DNA from: Aliishimia sp965656085
GTDB taxonomy: Bacteria; Pseudomonadota; Alphaproteobacteria; Rhodobacterales; Rhodobacteraceae
DNA length: 64,000 nt
Direction: 5' to 3'
NCBI GenBank assembly: GCA_965656085.1
Contig: CBFHJA010000017.1
Location: 1 to 64,000, forward strand
In this document: in pieces, positions 54,735 to 63,542 of the stretch
Layout: the number at the start of each line of letters is the position of its first letter
Numbering within the stretch: the first letter of the stretch is position 1
Program-made: the position numbers and the translations under genes
Notes under the pieces: model-generated
The model's input: only the letters and a program-made list of their open reading frames with translations
Told to the model about the DNA's origin: nothing
Database searches by the model: none

Positions 54735-56023
54735 CCAATTACACGGAAGAACAGATCGGCGCCTATATTGCCAAAGCCGGACAGGCGGCATGGGACGTGC
54801 CGGGCATCGACGCCACCACACCGCGCCGCGAGATCAAAACCGTGGGCATCATCGGCGCAGGCACGATGGGCGGTGGGATCGCGATGAACTTCGCCACGGC
54901 GGGGTTCGGGGTCACCATCGTGGAGACCAAGGCCGAGGCGCTGGAGCGGGGCCTTGCGGTCGTGCGCGGCAATTACCAGCGCTCCGCCGACAAGGGCCGC
55001 TTTCCGCAGGACGAGGTCGAGGCGCGCATGGGCCGCTTTGACGGGCAGCTGTCGCTCGATGCGCTCGCGGGCTGCGATCTGGTCATCGAGGCGGTGTTCG
55101 AGAACATGGAGCTCAAGCGCGAGATCTTCGGCAAACTGAACACAATCATGAAGCCGGGCGCGATCCTCGCCACGAACACCTCCGCGCTCGATATCGACGA
55201 GATCGCATCTTGCACGGACCGACCCGAGGACGTGATCGGGCTGCATTTCTTCTCGCCTGCCAATGTGATGAAACTGCTGGAGATCGTGCGCGCCAAGCAC
55301 ACCGCCGACGACGTGGTGGCGACCTGCATGGACCTTGCCAAGACGATCAATAAGATCGCCACGCTCGTGGGTGTCTGCCCCGGCTTCGTCGGCAATCGCA
55401 TCCTGTTTGCGCGGCAAATTCAAGCCAATAAACTGGTCTATCAGGGCGTGATGCCATGGGATGTGGACGCCGCGTTCAACGTGTTCGGGCACAAGATGGG
55501 GCCGTTTCAGATGATGGACCTCGCCGGGCTCGATATCGGCTGGTCGAAAGGCGCCAAGACCGACAACCCGATCCGCGACGCGCTCTGCGAGATGGACCGG
55601 CGCGGGCAGAAGACCAAGGCGGGCTACTATGACTACGACGCGTCCCGCACGCCGATCCCGTCGGAGATTACCGCCGGGATCATCAAGGATATCACCGGGG
55701 CGGAACCGACCACGATGGCGCCCGAAGAGATCATCAAGCGCTGCATCTATCCGATGATCAACGAGGGCGTGAAAATCCTCGAAGAGAACAAGGCCCAGCG
55801 CGCCTCGGATATCGATGTGGTCTGGCTCAACGGCTATGGCTGGCCTGCCGACAAAGGCGGGCCGATGTTCTATGGCGACATGGTCGGCGCGTCCGAAGTG
55901 CTGGCGACGATGGAAACACTGGGCGCGGAAGATGACGCCTTTTCGCCCGCTGCAACACTGCGAGAGATCGCGGCGTCCGGCGGCAAATTCACGGAAATCG
56001 ACACAGGCGGATTGAAGGTATGA
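54731..56023 (+). CDS. 3-hydroxyacyl-CoA dehydrogenase
   Basis: The 430-residue protein has the NAD motif GIIGAGTMGGGIAMNFATAG near residue 38, the catalytic His in GLHFFSPANVMKLLEIV, and GFVGNRILF. Two C-terminal dimer domains follow. It lacks the hydratase half of FadB, which the next gene supplies. ATGA overlaps at both ends. Confidence 0.93.
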   Translation: MTNYTEEQIGAYIAKAGQAAWDVPGIDATTPRREIKTVGIIGAGTMGGGIAMNFATAGFGVTIVETKAEALERGLAVVRGNYQRSADKGRFPQDEVEARMGRFDGQLSLDALAGCDLVIEAVFENMELKREIFGKLNTIMKPGAILATNTSALDIDEIASCTDRPEDVIGLHFFSPANVMKLLEIVRAKHTADDVVATCMDLAKTINKIATLVGVCPGFVGNRILFARQIQANKLVYQGVMPWDVDAAFNVFGHKMGPFQMMDLAGLDIGWSKGAKTDNPIRDALCEMDRRGQKTKAGYYDYDASRTPIPSEITAGIIKDITGAEPTTMAPEEIIKRCIYPMINEGVKILEENKAQRASDIDVVWLNGYGWPADKGGPMFYGDMVGASEVLATMETLGAEDDAFSPAATLREIAASGGKFTEIDTGGLKV

Positions 56024-56799
56024 GCTACGAATTCATCACCACCGAGCAGCGCGGAAACATCCTGCTCGTCACCATGAACCGGCCCGAGGTTTACAACGCG
56101 GTGCATATGGACATGCATCACGAGATGGCCGATTGCTGGGACAAGTTTGCAGCGGCGCAGGACCAATGGGTCGCGGTGCTGACGGGGGCGGGCGACAAGG
56201 CGTTCTCGGCGGGCAACGATCTGAAAGCCACCGCGTCGGGCGGGAGCAAGAAGCTTCTACCGGACAGTGGCTTCGCAGGGCTGTCCTCGCGCTTCGATCT
56301 GGAAAAGCCGATTATCGCGGCGGTGAACGGCTTCGCGATGGGCGGCGGGTTCGAGACCGCGCTGTCCTGCGATATCATCCTCGCCTCCGAGAATGCCAAG
56401 TTCGCCCTGCCGGAAGTTAAGGTCGGCTTCTTCGCTGCTGCATCCGGGGTGCAGCGCCTGTCGCGCTATGTGGGCCGTCTTGCCGCACAGGAAATGATGC
56501 TCACGGGCCGCACGATCATGGCCGATGAAGCGCTGAAGATGGGCTGCGTCAACGAGGTCGTACCGCATGACAAGCTGATGGAGCGGGCGATGGAACTGGC
56601 CGAGCAGATGACCACCGTGTCCCCCTCGGCCGTGAAGGCCACCAAGCGCGTGCTCAACGACATGATGCAACGCGACGGCATGGCTGACAGCATCGGCTTT
56701 TCCCGTAAGGTCATCGCAGACCTGCAACAAACCGAAGACTTCCGCGAGGGCGTCCAAGCCTTTGTCGAGAAACGCAAACCCAACTGGGTCAACCGCTAA
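56020..56799 (+). CDS. Enoyl-CoA hydratase/isomerase
   Basis: The 259-residue crotonase has the oxyanion-hole segments AFSAGNDLKA and NGFAMGGGFETALSCDIILA, then FALPEVKVGFFAAASGVQRL and a C-terminal trimerisation helix. The position of one usual catalytic Glu is occupied by Ala/Ala-Ser in the AAASG stretch, so isomerase or other crotonase activity is possible. It is coupled to the dehydrogenase upstream. Confidence 0.9.
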   Translation: MSYEFITTEQRGNILLVTMNRPEVYNAVHMDMHHEMADCWDKFAAAQDQWVAVLTGAGDKAFSAGNDLKATASGGSKKLLPDSGFAGLSSRFDLEKPIIAAVNGFAMGGGFETALSCDIILASENAKFALPEVKVGFFAAASGVQRLSRYVGRLAAQEMMLTGRTIMADEALKMGCVNEVVPHDKLMERAMELAEQMTTVSPSAVKATKRVLNDMMQRDGMADSIGFSRKVIADLQQTEDFREGVQAFVEKRKPNWVNR

Positions 56800-56812
56800 G
56801 GGAGCACCATTC

Positions 56813-58123
56813 ATGGCGCATACGCACACACCGTTCGAGATGAACAATCTTGAAATGTCGGAAGGGGCCAAGCCGCTCTACAATGCCGTCATCAAGCACA
56901 TCAAGGAAAACGTCGATCCGATCACCGAGGAGTTCTACGCTCTGGGCGAGGGCCGCGCGGACCGCTGGTCCTATACAGCGGAGCAGCTCGAATTGCTCGA
57001 AGGCGCGAAGCAAAAGGCGCGCGATGCAGGGCTGTGGAACTTCTTCTTGCCCAATGCCGAAACAGGCGAGGGCCTGTCGAACCTCGACTATGCCTATATC
57101 GCCGCCGAGTTGGGTAAAAGCCCGCTCGCGCCCGAGACGCTGAACTGCTCCGCGCCGGACACCGGCAACATGGAAGTGCTGGAACGCGTCGGCACGCAGG
57201 ACCAAAAAGACACATGGCTCAAGCCGCTGCTGGCCGGTCAAATCCGCTCCGCCTTTGCCATGACCGAGCCAGATGTGGCCTCCTCGGATGCGAAGAACAT
57301 CTCCACCTCCGCCGTTCTGGAGAACGGCAAGTGGGTGATCAATGGCGAGAAATACTACATCTCCGGTGCCGGCGATCCGCGCTGTAAGATCATGATTGTC
57401 ATGGTCAAAACCTCCCCAGAAGCCGACACCTTCCGTCAGCAGAGCCAAATCCTTGTGCCGATGGACACACCCGGCGTCGAAATCCTCGGCCCGATGCACG
57501 TGTTCGGCCACGACGACGCGCCACATGGCCACATGCATATCCGCTTCACCAATGTCCGCGTGCCGGAAAGCAACATCCTGATGGGGGAAGGCTGCGGCTT
57601 CGAGATCAGCCAGTTGCGCCTTGGGCCGGGCCGCATCCACCACTGCATGCGCTCCATCGGGCAAGCGGAGAAAGCACTGGACCTCATGCTGGAACGTGCG
57701 CTGAACCGTCAGGCCTTCGGCAAGAAAATCCTCGATCTCGGCAAGAACATGGAAACCGTGTCCCGGATGCGGATCGAGATCGAAGCCATGCGCCTGATGG
57801 TTCTGAAAGCCGCCAAGGCGATGGACACGCTCGGCAACAAGGAAGCCCGTATCTGGGTGTCGATGATCAAGGCAATGGTGCCAGAAAAGGTCTGCGAGAT
57901 CATCGATCAGGCGATGCAGGTGCATGGCGCGACAGGGATTTCCCAATGGTCGCACCTGTCGGGCATGTATACCGGCCAGCGCACGCTGCGCTTTGCGGAC
58001 GGTCCTGATGAGGTCCACCACCACGTGGTCGCCCGCGCCGAGGTCTCGGCTTACAAGGACGACAACATGCGCCGTCACCCGCTCCCGGCCTCCGCGCCCG
58101 GCAAAATCTTCTCGGGGCCATAA
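56813..58123 (+). CDS. Acyl-CoA dehydrogenase
   Basis: The 436-residue flavoprotein has AFAMTEPDVASSDAKNI and WVINGEKYYISGAGDP in the mid domain. RLGPGRIHHCMRSIG follows, and a C-terminal domain ends in QVHGATGISQWSHLSGMYTGQRTLRF. Length and the N-terminal extension suit the ACAD10/11-like group more than short-chain AcdA. AAGGGA precedes the ATG at 56813. It would make the enoyl-CoA for the hydratase. No ETF genes are in the window. Confidence 0.92.
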   Translation: MAHTHTPFEMNNLEMSEGAKPLYNAVIKHIKENVDPITEEFYALGEGRADRWSYTAEQLELLEGAKQKARDAGLWNFFLPNAETGEGLSNLDYAYIAAELGKSPLAPETLNCSAPDTGNMEVLERVGTQDQKDTWLKPLLAGQIRSAFAMTEPDVASSDAKNISTSAVLENGKWVINGEKYYISGAGDPRCKIMIVMVKTSPEADTFRQQSQILVPMDTPGVEILGPMHVFGHDDAPHGHMHIRFTNVRVPESNILMGEGCGFEISQLRLGPGRIHHCMRSIGQAEKALDLMLERALNRQAFGKKILDLGKNMETVSRMRIEIEAMRLMVLKAAKAMDTLGNKEARIWVSMIKAMVPEKVCEIIDQAMQVHGATGISQWSHLSGMYTGQRTLRFADGPDEVHHHVVARAEVSAYKDDNMRRHPLPASAPGKIFSGP

Positions 58124-58885
58124 ATGTTTGATCTGACAGGAAAAGTGGCGCTTCTCACAGGGGCGTCCAAAGGCATGGGTCTGGAGATGGCAAAAGCCCT
58201 CGCGGCCCATGGTGCAACGGTCGTGATCTCTGCGCGCAAGCAGGATCAACTCGAAGCGGCAGCGGCTGAGATCAACGCGTTGGGCAAGGGGACCGCACAC
58301 GCGGTGGCCTGCAATATCGGCCACAAGGATCAGCTTCAGGCCCTTGTCGATAGGGCCCATGACAAGGCCGGGCCGATCGACATCGTGGTGGGTAATGCCG
58401 GGGTGAATCCCTATTATGGCAAGACCTCCGAGATCCCGGATGACGCTTACGAGAAGACCATGCAGGCCAATGTGCAGGCTAATCTGTGGCTCGCGCAGAT
58501 GGTCGTTCCGGACATGGTCGCGAAAGGGTCCGGGTCGATGATGTTCACGTCCTCGATCGGCGCGTTCAAACCCTCGGTCATGCTTGGCACCTATGGGATG
58601 TCAAAACTCGCGCTGATCGGGCTGGTCCGGAACCTCGCGGAGGAGTTCGGCCCGGCGGGCGTGCGCTTCAACGCGATCTGTCCGGGGCTGGTGAAGACCG
58701 ACTTTGCCCGCGAGCTGTGGGACAATCCGGAGGTCGAACAGCGCATCCAGAAGCAAATCCCGCTTCGCCGTCTTGGGGAGCCGGAAGACTTTGGCGGCAT
58801 CGCCGTTTTCCTCGCCTCCGACGCCAGCCGCTACATGACGGGTCAGGCGCTGACGGTCTGCGGCGGCTCCAATATGTGGACGTAA
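58124..58885 (+). CDS. Short-chain dehydrogenase/reductase, first of two
   Basis: The 253-residue SDR has the TGASKGMG nucleotide loop, NAG (VVGNAGVNP), and the catalytic Ser (FTSSIGAF) with YGMSK. PGLVKTDFAREL and the tail GQALTVCGGSNMW follow. It begins directly after the acyl-CoA dehydrogenase stop. A keto- or hydroxyacyl oxidation step in the operon pathway is likely; the substrate is unknown. Confidence 0.92.
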   Translation: MFDLTGKVALLTGASKGMGLEMAKALAAHGATVVISARKQDQLEAAAAEINALGKGTAHAVACNIGHKDQLQALVDRAHDKAGPIDIVVGNAGVNPYYGKTSEIPDDAYEKTMQANVQANLWLAQMVVPDMVAKGSGSMMFTSSIGAFKPSVMLGTYGMSKLALIGLVRNLAEEFGPAGVRFNAICPGLVKTDFARELWDNPEVEQRIQKQIPLRRLGEPEDFGGIAVFLASDASRYMTGQALTVCGGSNMWT

Positions 58886-58888
58886 GAC

Positions 58889-59668
58889 ATGGATATCGAA
58901 GGTAAGATCGTCGTCGTCACCGGAGCGGCAAGCGGTATCGGCAAGGCGCTCTGCGAGGCGTTCCACCGCGAAGGCGCAAAGCATGTCGTTTGCTCGGATG
59001 TGAACGCGGAGGGCGCGGCGGCGACGGCGGCGGATGTGGGGGGCACGGCGATCACGACTGACGTGTCGGATGAGGCGCAGGTGGATGCGCTCGTCGACCG
59101 GGTGGAGGGCGAGATCGGCCCCATCGACATCTTCTGGTCGAATGCGGGTGTCGCGCGTGGCGGCGGCATGGAAGTCCCCACAGAAGGCTGGCAAAAAGTA
59201 TGGGAAATCAACGTGATGTCCCATGTCTGGGCGGCCCGGAAACTGGTCCCGTTGATGACGGAACGCGGCGGTGGCTACCTTCTGAACACCGCCTCTGCCG
59301 CCGGTCTTCTGAACCAGATTGGCTCCGCGACGTATGGCGTCACCAAGCACGCCGCTGTCGGCCTCGCGGAGTGGCTTGCGATCACCCATGGCGATCAGGG
59401 GATCAAGGTGTCGGTTCTCTGCCCACAAGCGGTGCGGACAGAAATGACGCGCGGCCATGAGGACCATGTGGCGGCGGTGGACGGGATGCTGGAGGTGGAG
59501 CCGGTGGCGCAGATGTGCATGGAGGCGATCAAGGATGAGCGGTTCCTCATTCTGCCGCATGAACAGGTTGCCGACTACATCAAGCTGAAGGCCGGAGACT
59601 ACGACCGCTGGATCGGGGGGATGCGGAAGCTGAACCGGAAATACGGCACGCTGCCGCCGAATGGTTAA
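58889..59668 (+). CDS. Short-chain dehydrogenase/reductase, second of two
   Basis: The 259-residue SDR has VTGAASGIGKALCEAF, WSNAGVARGG, the catalytic region NTASAAGLLNQIGSATYGVTKHA (Ser, Tyr, Lys present) and PQAVRTEMTRG. The C-terminal part is longer than in the first SDR (DRWIGGMRKLNRKYG). It starts 3 nt after the previous stop and ends the operon. Confidence 0.91.
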   Translation: MDIEGKIVVVTGAASGIGKALCEAFHREGAKHVVCSDVNAEGAAATAADVGGTAITTDVSDEAQVDALVDRVEGEIGPIDIFWSNAGVARGGGMEVPTEGWQKVWEINVMSHVWAARKLVPLMTERGGGYLLNTASAAGLLNQIGSATYGVTKHAAVGLAEWLAITHGDQGIKVSVLCPQAVRTEMTRGHEDHVAAVDGMLEVEPVAQMCMEAIKDERFLILPHEQVADYIKLKAGDYDRWIGGMRKLNRKYGTLPPNG

Positions 59669-59719
59669 CACACCGTTCGGCGCGTATCCGCCCAAAATCA
59701 GCGACAAGCCCCAAAGCAC

Positions 59720-59862
59720 AGGTTAACGCCATAAAAACAAGGTACATACCCCGTATGGCTCGGGGTATGGCTGCGCGTATGGCACCTGTACATACGCACG
59801 GTGCGTTAAGGCGGTGGTTAACGGACCGTACGGTGGGCGTGCGTTAACCTTTGTAGCGGGCT
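59720..59862 (+). repeat. Dispersed intergenic element, copy B
   Basis: This copy matches 25396-25537 block by block. Its ends are a perfect 10-bp inverted repeat: AGGTTAACGC (59720-59729) and GCGTTAACCT (59841-59850). Inside, GTATGGC units recur every 12 bp at 59753, 59765 and 59777, and GTACATAC occurs twice. It lies 52 bp after the second SDR gene. Confidence 0.75.
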
Positions 59863-59891
59863 GTGACGTGTTCCTCCCGGCAGCTTTTGTC

Positions 59892-59940
59892 AAAAAAAGC
59901 GCCTGCTGGGCCTTGCCCGCCGCTCACGCGGCAGGCCCCC
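59892..59940 (-). terminator. Putative terminator after the DUF2202 gene
   Basis: On the minus strand, GCCTGC and GCAGGC close a C/G-rich stem-loop with an inner CGC-GTGA-GCG hairpin. GCTTTTTTT follows. It lies about 120 bp past the DUF2202 stop. Confidence 0.5.
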
Positions 59941-60057
59941 GCAGGATGCCGACCCTACGTCGTCATCGGACTTGCCATGTGAGCATGCGCTCCGGGCCGG
60001 GAACCCGGGGCGCGCTTCGGTCCGAAAGCGTTTCCCGGACCTTTGCCGTCGGGGTGC

Positions 60058-60618
60058 TCAGGCGAGCCACGCCTCGAACGCGTCGAGGTGGTTGGCAGAC
60101 CCGGCCAGCAGGTTGTCGTAGACATTGGCCAGCGACGTGCCTGCAACATCTTCCGCTGCGGCTGCAATGTCGACCATATCCTTTGTTTCGATCATGATGC
60201 CGACGTTGATTGCGTCTTCGACCGACTGGCTGCCGAGTTCGAGAAGCGTATCATAGAGCCCCTGCAATTCAGCGTCCTCATATGTGCCATCGGATGCAAA
60301 ATCGAACTCGTCCACGTCGACACCAATTTTCTCGGCTTGCCCGATCAGGGCGTCGAAGTGCTTGTTCTCGGAAGCGGCGATGTTGTTGAAGATCGACACG
60401 CCATAGAGGTCGTAGAATGTGTCGTAGAGATCGCCGGCGAGTTTTTCTTCTTCGATCATGAATTTGAGCTCACTGATCGCCTCTTCGCTATACGTGACGG
60501 TGGTCTCGCCAGATGCCTTTCGCCCGCCTTGGCCATCGCCTTTGTCTTGGCCGCCCCACTGCTTGCCAAACTGACCGAATTGTTTCGCGCCGCCTGCCTT
60601 GAATGCTGCTTTTCTCAT
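60058..60618 (-). CDS. DUF2202 ferritin-like protein
   Basis: The 186-residue protein starts MRKAAFKAGGAKQFGQFGKQ, a basic, Gly/Lys-rich tail of about 40 residues. A four-helix domain follows with EEEKLAGDLYDTFYDLYG and ASENKHFDALIGQAEK, the DUF2202 pattern with carboxylate/His pairs that could bind metal. No signal peptide is seen. The acidic loop near residue 110 (DVDEFDFASDGTYEDAEL) is family-typical. The ATG at 60618 has GAGGTGG upstream. The function of the family is not established; metal or oxidative stress roles are suggested by its fold. Confidence 0.78.
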   Translation of the reverse strand: MRKAAFKAGGAKQFGQFGKQWGGQDKGDGQGGRKASGETTVTYSEEAISELKFMIEEEKLAGDLYDTFYDLYGVSIFNNIAASENKHFDALIGQAEKIGVDVDEFDFASDGTYEDAELQGLYDTLLELGSQSVEDAINVGIMIETKDMVDIAAAAEDVAGTSLANVYDNLLAGSANHLDAFEAWLA

Positions 60619-60975
60619 TGGGTCCACCTCATGGTTTCCGGGGCCGTGCCCCTGCTGCGTATCAAATGATTCTTACATTCGAATGTGTCTATATTTTGTT
60701 TCTCTGGCGGCAGGTGAGGAAACGGTCGGCGGTTCTTTGCCGACACCAAAAAGAGCACGAGACACAGCACCACAGCCCCCGCTGCTACGCCGCGGCAGGA
60801 GTGTTTGTGCAAATTCCCTCAGGAGCAGTACCTTTCGTGAAAACAAAAGAGATAGCGTGACCAGAATTATGATTGATCCCGTGTTGTGCTTCGCAAATCG
60901 CCTGTTCTGTGATATGAATCCTGCGTCTTTGCAGAACAGTGGCGGGGGCTTCCGCCCAATCCTGGGAGGTTTATC
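60619..60975. other. Divergent regulatory region
   Basis: These 357 bp separate the divergent DUF2202 and VPLPA-CTERM genes. AT-rich DNA at about 60665-60705 probably holds the leftward promoter. Close to the rightward gene are two hairpins: CTGTTCTG/CAGAACAG (60902-60909, 60932-60939) and GGCGG/CCGCC (about 60941-60956), immediately before GGGAGG. They may structure the mRNA leader. Confidence 0.45.
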
Positions 60976-61527
60976 ATGGACAAAATTAGAACGACCGTGC
61001 TTGCGGCAACCTTCGCAGTCGGTGCCTCGGCGGCCTCGTCGGCGCCAATCAATCTCGACACTACGTACAGCTTTGCCTTCGGTGGGCAGGGCACCGACAT
61101 ATTTGGCACTGCGGGAACTGCTTTCACCGACTGCCTTAACCCGGCCTGCGTTCCGAGCCCCGCGGGCGTTTCTTTCGAATTTACACTGGCTGGGACAGGC
61201 ACGCTGACTGTTCTGGACCTGTTCGAGTCCACCGACCGGTTCGAAATCTTCAATTTCGGCGCATCGCTCGGGACGACATCGGCTCCGACGGACGGCGGAA
61301 CGTGCGGCGCTGACTTCACCTGCGGGCTTGCCGATCCCAGCTACTCGCGCGGCATCTTCGCACTCGGGCCAGGCAGTTATTCGATCAGCGGCCAGCAAAC
61401 CGAAGGCATCGCCGGCGCAGGGGCTTTCATCGTTGAGACAGGCGCGATCCCGCTGCCCACGACTCTGCCCCTGCTACTGGCTGGTCTCGGCGGTCTCGCG
61501 CTGGCGCGTCGTCGCCAGCGGGGCTGA
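60976..61527 (+). CDS. Secreted VPLPA-CTERM sorting-domain protein
   Basis: The 183-residue precursor has an N-terminal signal peptide (VLAATFAVGASAASSA), a beta-rich Gly/Thr domain with four cysteines, and a C-terminal tail IPLPTTLPLLLAGLGGLALA followed by RRRQRG. That tail is the VPLPA variant of PEP-CTERM sorting signals common in Rhodobacteraceae, recognised by an exosortase and often linked to exopolysaccharide producers. The passenger is unrecognised. GGGAGG precedes the ATG. Confidence 0.85.
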   Translation: MDKIRTTVLAATFAVGASAASSAPINLDTTYSFAFGGQGTDIFGTAGTAFTDCLNPACVPSPAGVSFEFTLAGTGTLTVLDLFESTDRFEIFNFGASLGTTSAPTDGGTCGADFTCGLADPSYSRGIFALGPGSYSISGQQTEGIAGAGAFIVETGAIPLPTTLPLLLAGLGGLALARRRQRG

Positions 61528-61682
61528 TCTCTCCTCCGTGCCTCATCGAGATCAACGAGGGCGGCCTTCTCCTTTCCTGGTCACCGGGTCGCCCAACCCG
61601 CGTCGCCCACAGCCTGTGATTGCCGAAGCATGAGCCGGGGGTGTCGGTCTGGAACCAACGCGTGCCCGCCGTCAGCGGCTAG
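61528..61682. other. Intergenic, IS flank
   Basis: This stretch between the VPLPA-CTERM gene and the IS66 remnant has no credible gene. Its right part (GGCGGGCACGCG near 61660) may be the terminal segment of the insertion sequence. Confidence 0.35.
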
Positions 61683-61850
61683 TCAGGCTGCTCTGTTTGA
61701 CCAGTTCCAGGGCAGGAGATCATCACGCGCGTGATCGTATAGTCTGGGATGCAAGCCAGCGTGTCAGCGAGCCATCCCTGCGGGTCCTCACCATTCAGCC
61801 GGGCCGTCTCAATCAGGTTGGAGGCGATGGCGGCGGCGCGGCCGCCCTGC
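61683..61850 (-). pseudogene. IS66-family transposase C-terminal remnant
   Basis: On the minus strand the frame GGRAAAIASNLIETARLNG, then DPQGWLADTLACIPDYTITRV, matches the C-terminus of IS66 TnpC transposases. A one-base loss after TRV shifts the frame, after which DDLLPWNWSNRAA and a stop at 61683-61685 follow, the usual IS66 ending. The upstream part is missing; it breaks off against the tesB 3' end. Confidence 0.75.
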
Positions 61851-61871
61851 CGCGGAAGCGTTCGGAACCGA

Positions 61872-62738
61872 TCAGCGCTTCAAGGGTCGCACCAGTCCCT
61901 CTTGGGCGGCCGAGGCCACAAGCACCCCGTTCTGATTGTAGATCTTGCCCCGGTTGAACCCGCGTGCCCCGCCTGTAAAAGGCGCATCCATCGAGTAGAG
62001 ATGCCAGTCCTCGAAACTCGTCGGGCCATGGAACCACAGCGCGTGATCGAGGCTTGCCGACATCACGTTCCCGGTGAACCATGTCTGTCCATGGGGTCGG
62101 AGCGAGGAGCCCAGCAGGTTCATGTCCGAGGCATAGGCCAGAAGGCAGTGTTGCATCTGCGGCGATTGCCCCTTGGCGGCCTGCATCCGGAACCACAGGT
62201 GGTTCTCGTCGCTCTGCGGCGTGGGCGCAAAGAGATCGCGGGGGGCGACTTCGCGGATCTCGATGGGGCGCTTGCGGAAGAAATCCTGCTGCCACTTCTC
62301 GGGGATCCTGTCACGGTACTGCTCGCGCAGTTCGGCCCGGTTCTTCAGACCGTCCGGTCCGGGAACCTCTGGCATCGGGTGCTGATAGTCCCACCCGTCT
62401 TCTTCGATGTGAAAGGACGCGGACATGTTGAGGATCTGCTTGCCATGCTGGATCGCCACCACGCGCCGGGTCGTGAAGGAACCGCCGTCGCGCGCGCGGT
62501 CCACTTGGTAGATCACCGGAATCGCCGGATCGCCGGGGCGGATGAAATAGGCGTGCAGGGAATGGCACAGGCGGTCCTCAACGGTGCGGTAGGCCGCCGC
62601 AAGCGCCTGGGCGATCACATGGCCGCCGAAAATCCGCTTCGAGGTCTCGCCGCCGAGCCCGGTGCCGCGAAACAGATCGACCTCCAGCGTTTCAATGTCG
62701 AGCAGGTCGAGAAGTTCGGCGGCGGCGTGGTCTGTCAT
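61872..62738 (-). CDS. tesB: Acyl-CoA thioesterase II
   Basis: The 288-residue double hot-dog protein hydrolyses acyl-CoAs. It shows LFRGTGLGGETSKRIFGGHV, HSLHAYFIRPGDPAIPVIY, DGGSFTTRRVVAIQ, and in the second domain SLDHALWFHGP with the catalytic Asp. The ATG at 62738 is the family start; a longer frame to 62828 runs into the operator region. It is divergent from the TetR gene and may be controlled by it. An IS66 remnant abuts its 3' end. Confidence 0.93.
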   Translation of the reverse strand: MTDHAAAELLDLLDIETLEVDLFRGTGLGGETSKRIFGGHVIAQALAAAYRTVEDRLCHSLHAYFIRPGDPAIPVIYQVDRARDGGSFTTRRVVAIQHGKQILNMSASFHIEEDGWDYQHPMPEVPGPDGLKNRAELREQYRDRIPEKWQQDFFRKRPIEIREVAPRDLFAPTPQSDENHLWFRMQAAKGQSPQMQHCLLAYASDMNLLGSSLRPHGQTWFTGNVMSASLDHALWFHGPTSFEDWHLYSMDAPFTGGARGFNRGKIYNQNGVLVASAAQEGLVRPLKR

Positions 62739-62834
62739 GGGGGGAACGTCCTGTGTGGGTCCATCCCATCGTGGCAGCGAATTGGGCGAAGCACAACACG
62801 GGCCGCATGCGGCGGCACCCTGCGACATCTGTGT

Positions 62835-62852
62835 TGACTGAGCGATCAGTCA
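62835..62852. promoter_or_regulatory. Palindromic operator, probable TetR site
   Basis: TGACTGA at 62835-62841 and TCAGTCA at 62846-62852 form a perfect inverted repeat around GCGA, 18 bp ahead of the TetR-family start and about 100 bp ahead of tesB. The TGACTGA half-site is common for TetR-family regulators, so autoregulation and control of tesB are likely. Confidence 0.65.
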
Positions 62853-62869
62853 GGGCTTAGGCTCGGCGC

Positions 62870-63511
62870 ATGAGCCAAGCAACCGCCACCCGCAGCGATA
62901 CGCCCGACGGACGGGAGCGAATTCTCGACGCCGCCGAGGCCGCCTTTGCCGCCGACGGGTTTTCGGGGGCCTCCATGAAGGCCATCGCCGAGGCCGCAGG
63001 CGTGGCGAGCGGGCTTTTGCACTATCATTTCGAGGGCAAGGAAGGGCTCTACGCCGCCGTGATCGACCGGCGCGCCGGGCTCATCAATGCAGACCGGATG
63101 GCGCGGCTGGCGCAGGTGGATCGGGCCGAACCGGATGCGGTGCGGGAGATTCTCGCCGCCTTGCTCGATCCGCCGCTCGGACCCATGGGCGGGGGCCGGG
63201 CCTATGCGCGGATCCTTGCGGGGATGACCGCAGGCGATGCACGCGACAAGGCGCTGGTGCGCCAGCATTACGACGCGGTCGCCGAAGCCTTCATCGCCGC
63301 GCTCGCCGAGGCCCGGCCCGACGCCTCGCGGGCCGCCATTTCATGGGCTTACAATCTGGCCATCGGCACGCTCGTCACCGCTCTGGGCAGCGGCGATCGG
63401 GCGCAGCGTTTCGCAGGCCAGGACCCGCGCGCGCCGCAAGACATGCTCGGCACGCTCATCACCTATGTGGAGGGCGGGCTCAACGCTCTGGTGGAGGAGC
63501 CACCGGAGTAA
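62870..63511 (+). CDS. TetR-family transcriptional regulator
   Basis: The 213-residue repressor has an N-terminal DNA-binding domain: GRERILDAAEAAFAADGFSG then IAEAAGVASGLLHYHFEGKE. A helical ligand domain resembling the RutR/FadR-like C-terminal group follows. The palindrome upstream is its likely operator. Neighbouring tesB and the TRAP receptor suggest an acyl-CoA or organic-acid signal, which is inference. Confidence 0.92.
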   Translation: MSQATATRSDTPDGRERILDAAEAAFAADGFSGASMKAIAEAAGVASGLLHYHFEGKEGLYAAVIDRRAGLINADRMARLAQVDRAEPDAVREILAALLDPPLGPMGGGRAYARILAGMTAGDARDKALVRQHYDAVAEAFIAALAEARPDASRAAISWAYNLAIGTLVTALGSGDRAQRFAGQDPRAPQDMLGTLITYVEGGLNALVEEPPE

Positions 63512-63542
63512 CGACACAACAGGTCTTTGGGAGGAGACATCT

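Noticed and set aside
56789..58360. Leftward 523-codon open frame opposite the acyl-CoA dehydrogenase
   Set aside because: Shadow of a well-conserved flavoprotein gene.
59720..59862. CtrA binding sites suggested by TTAA words in the repeat element
   Set aside because: The TTAA pairs are not spaced by 7 bp as the CtrA motif requires.
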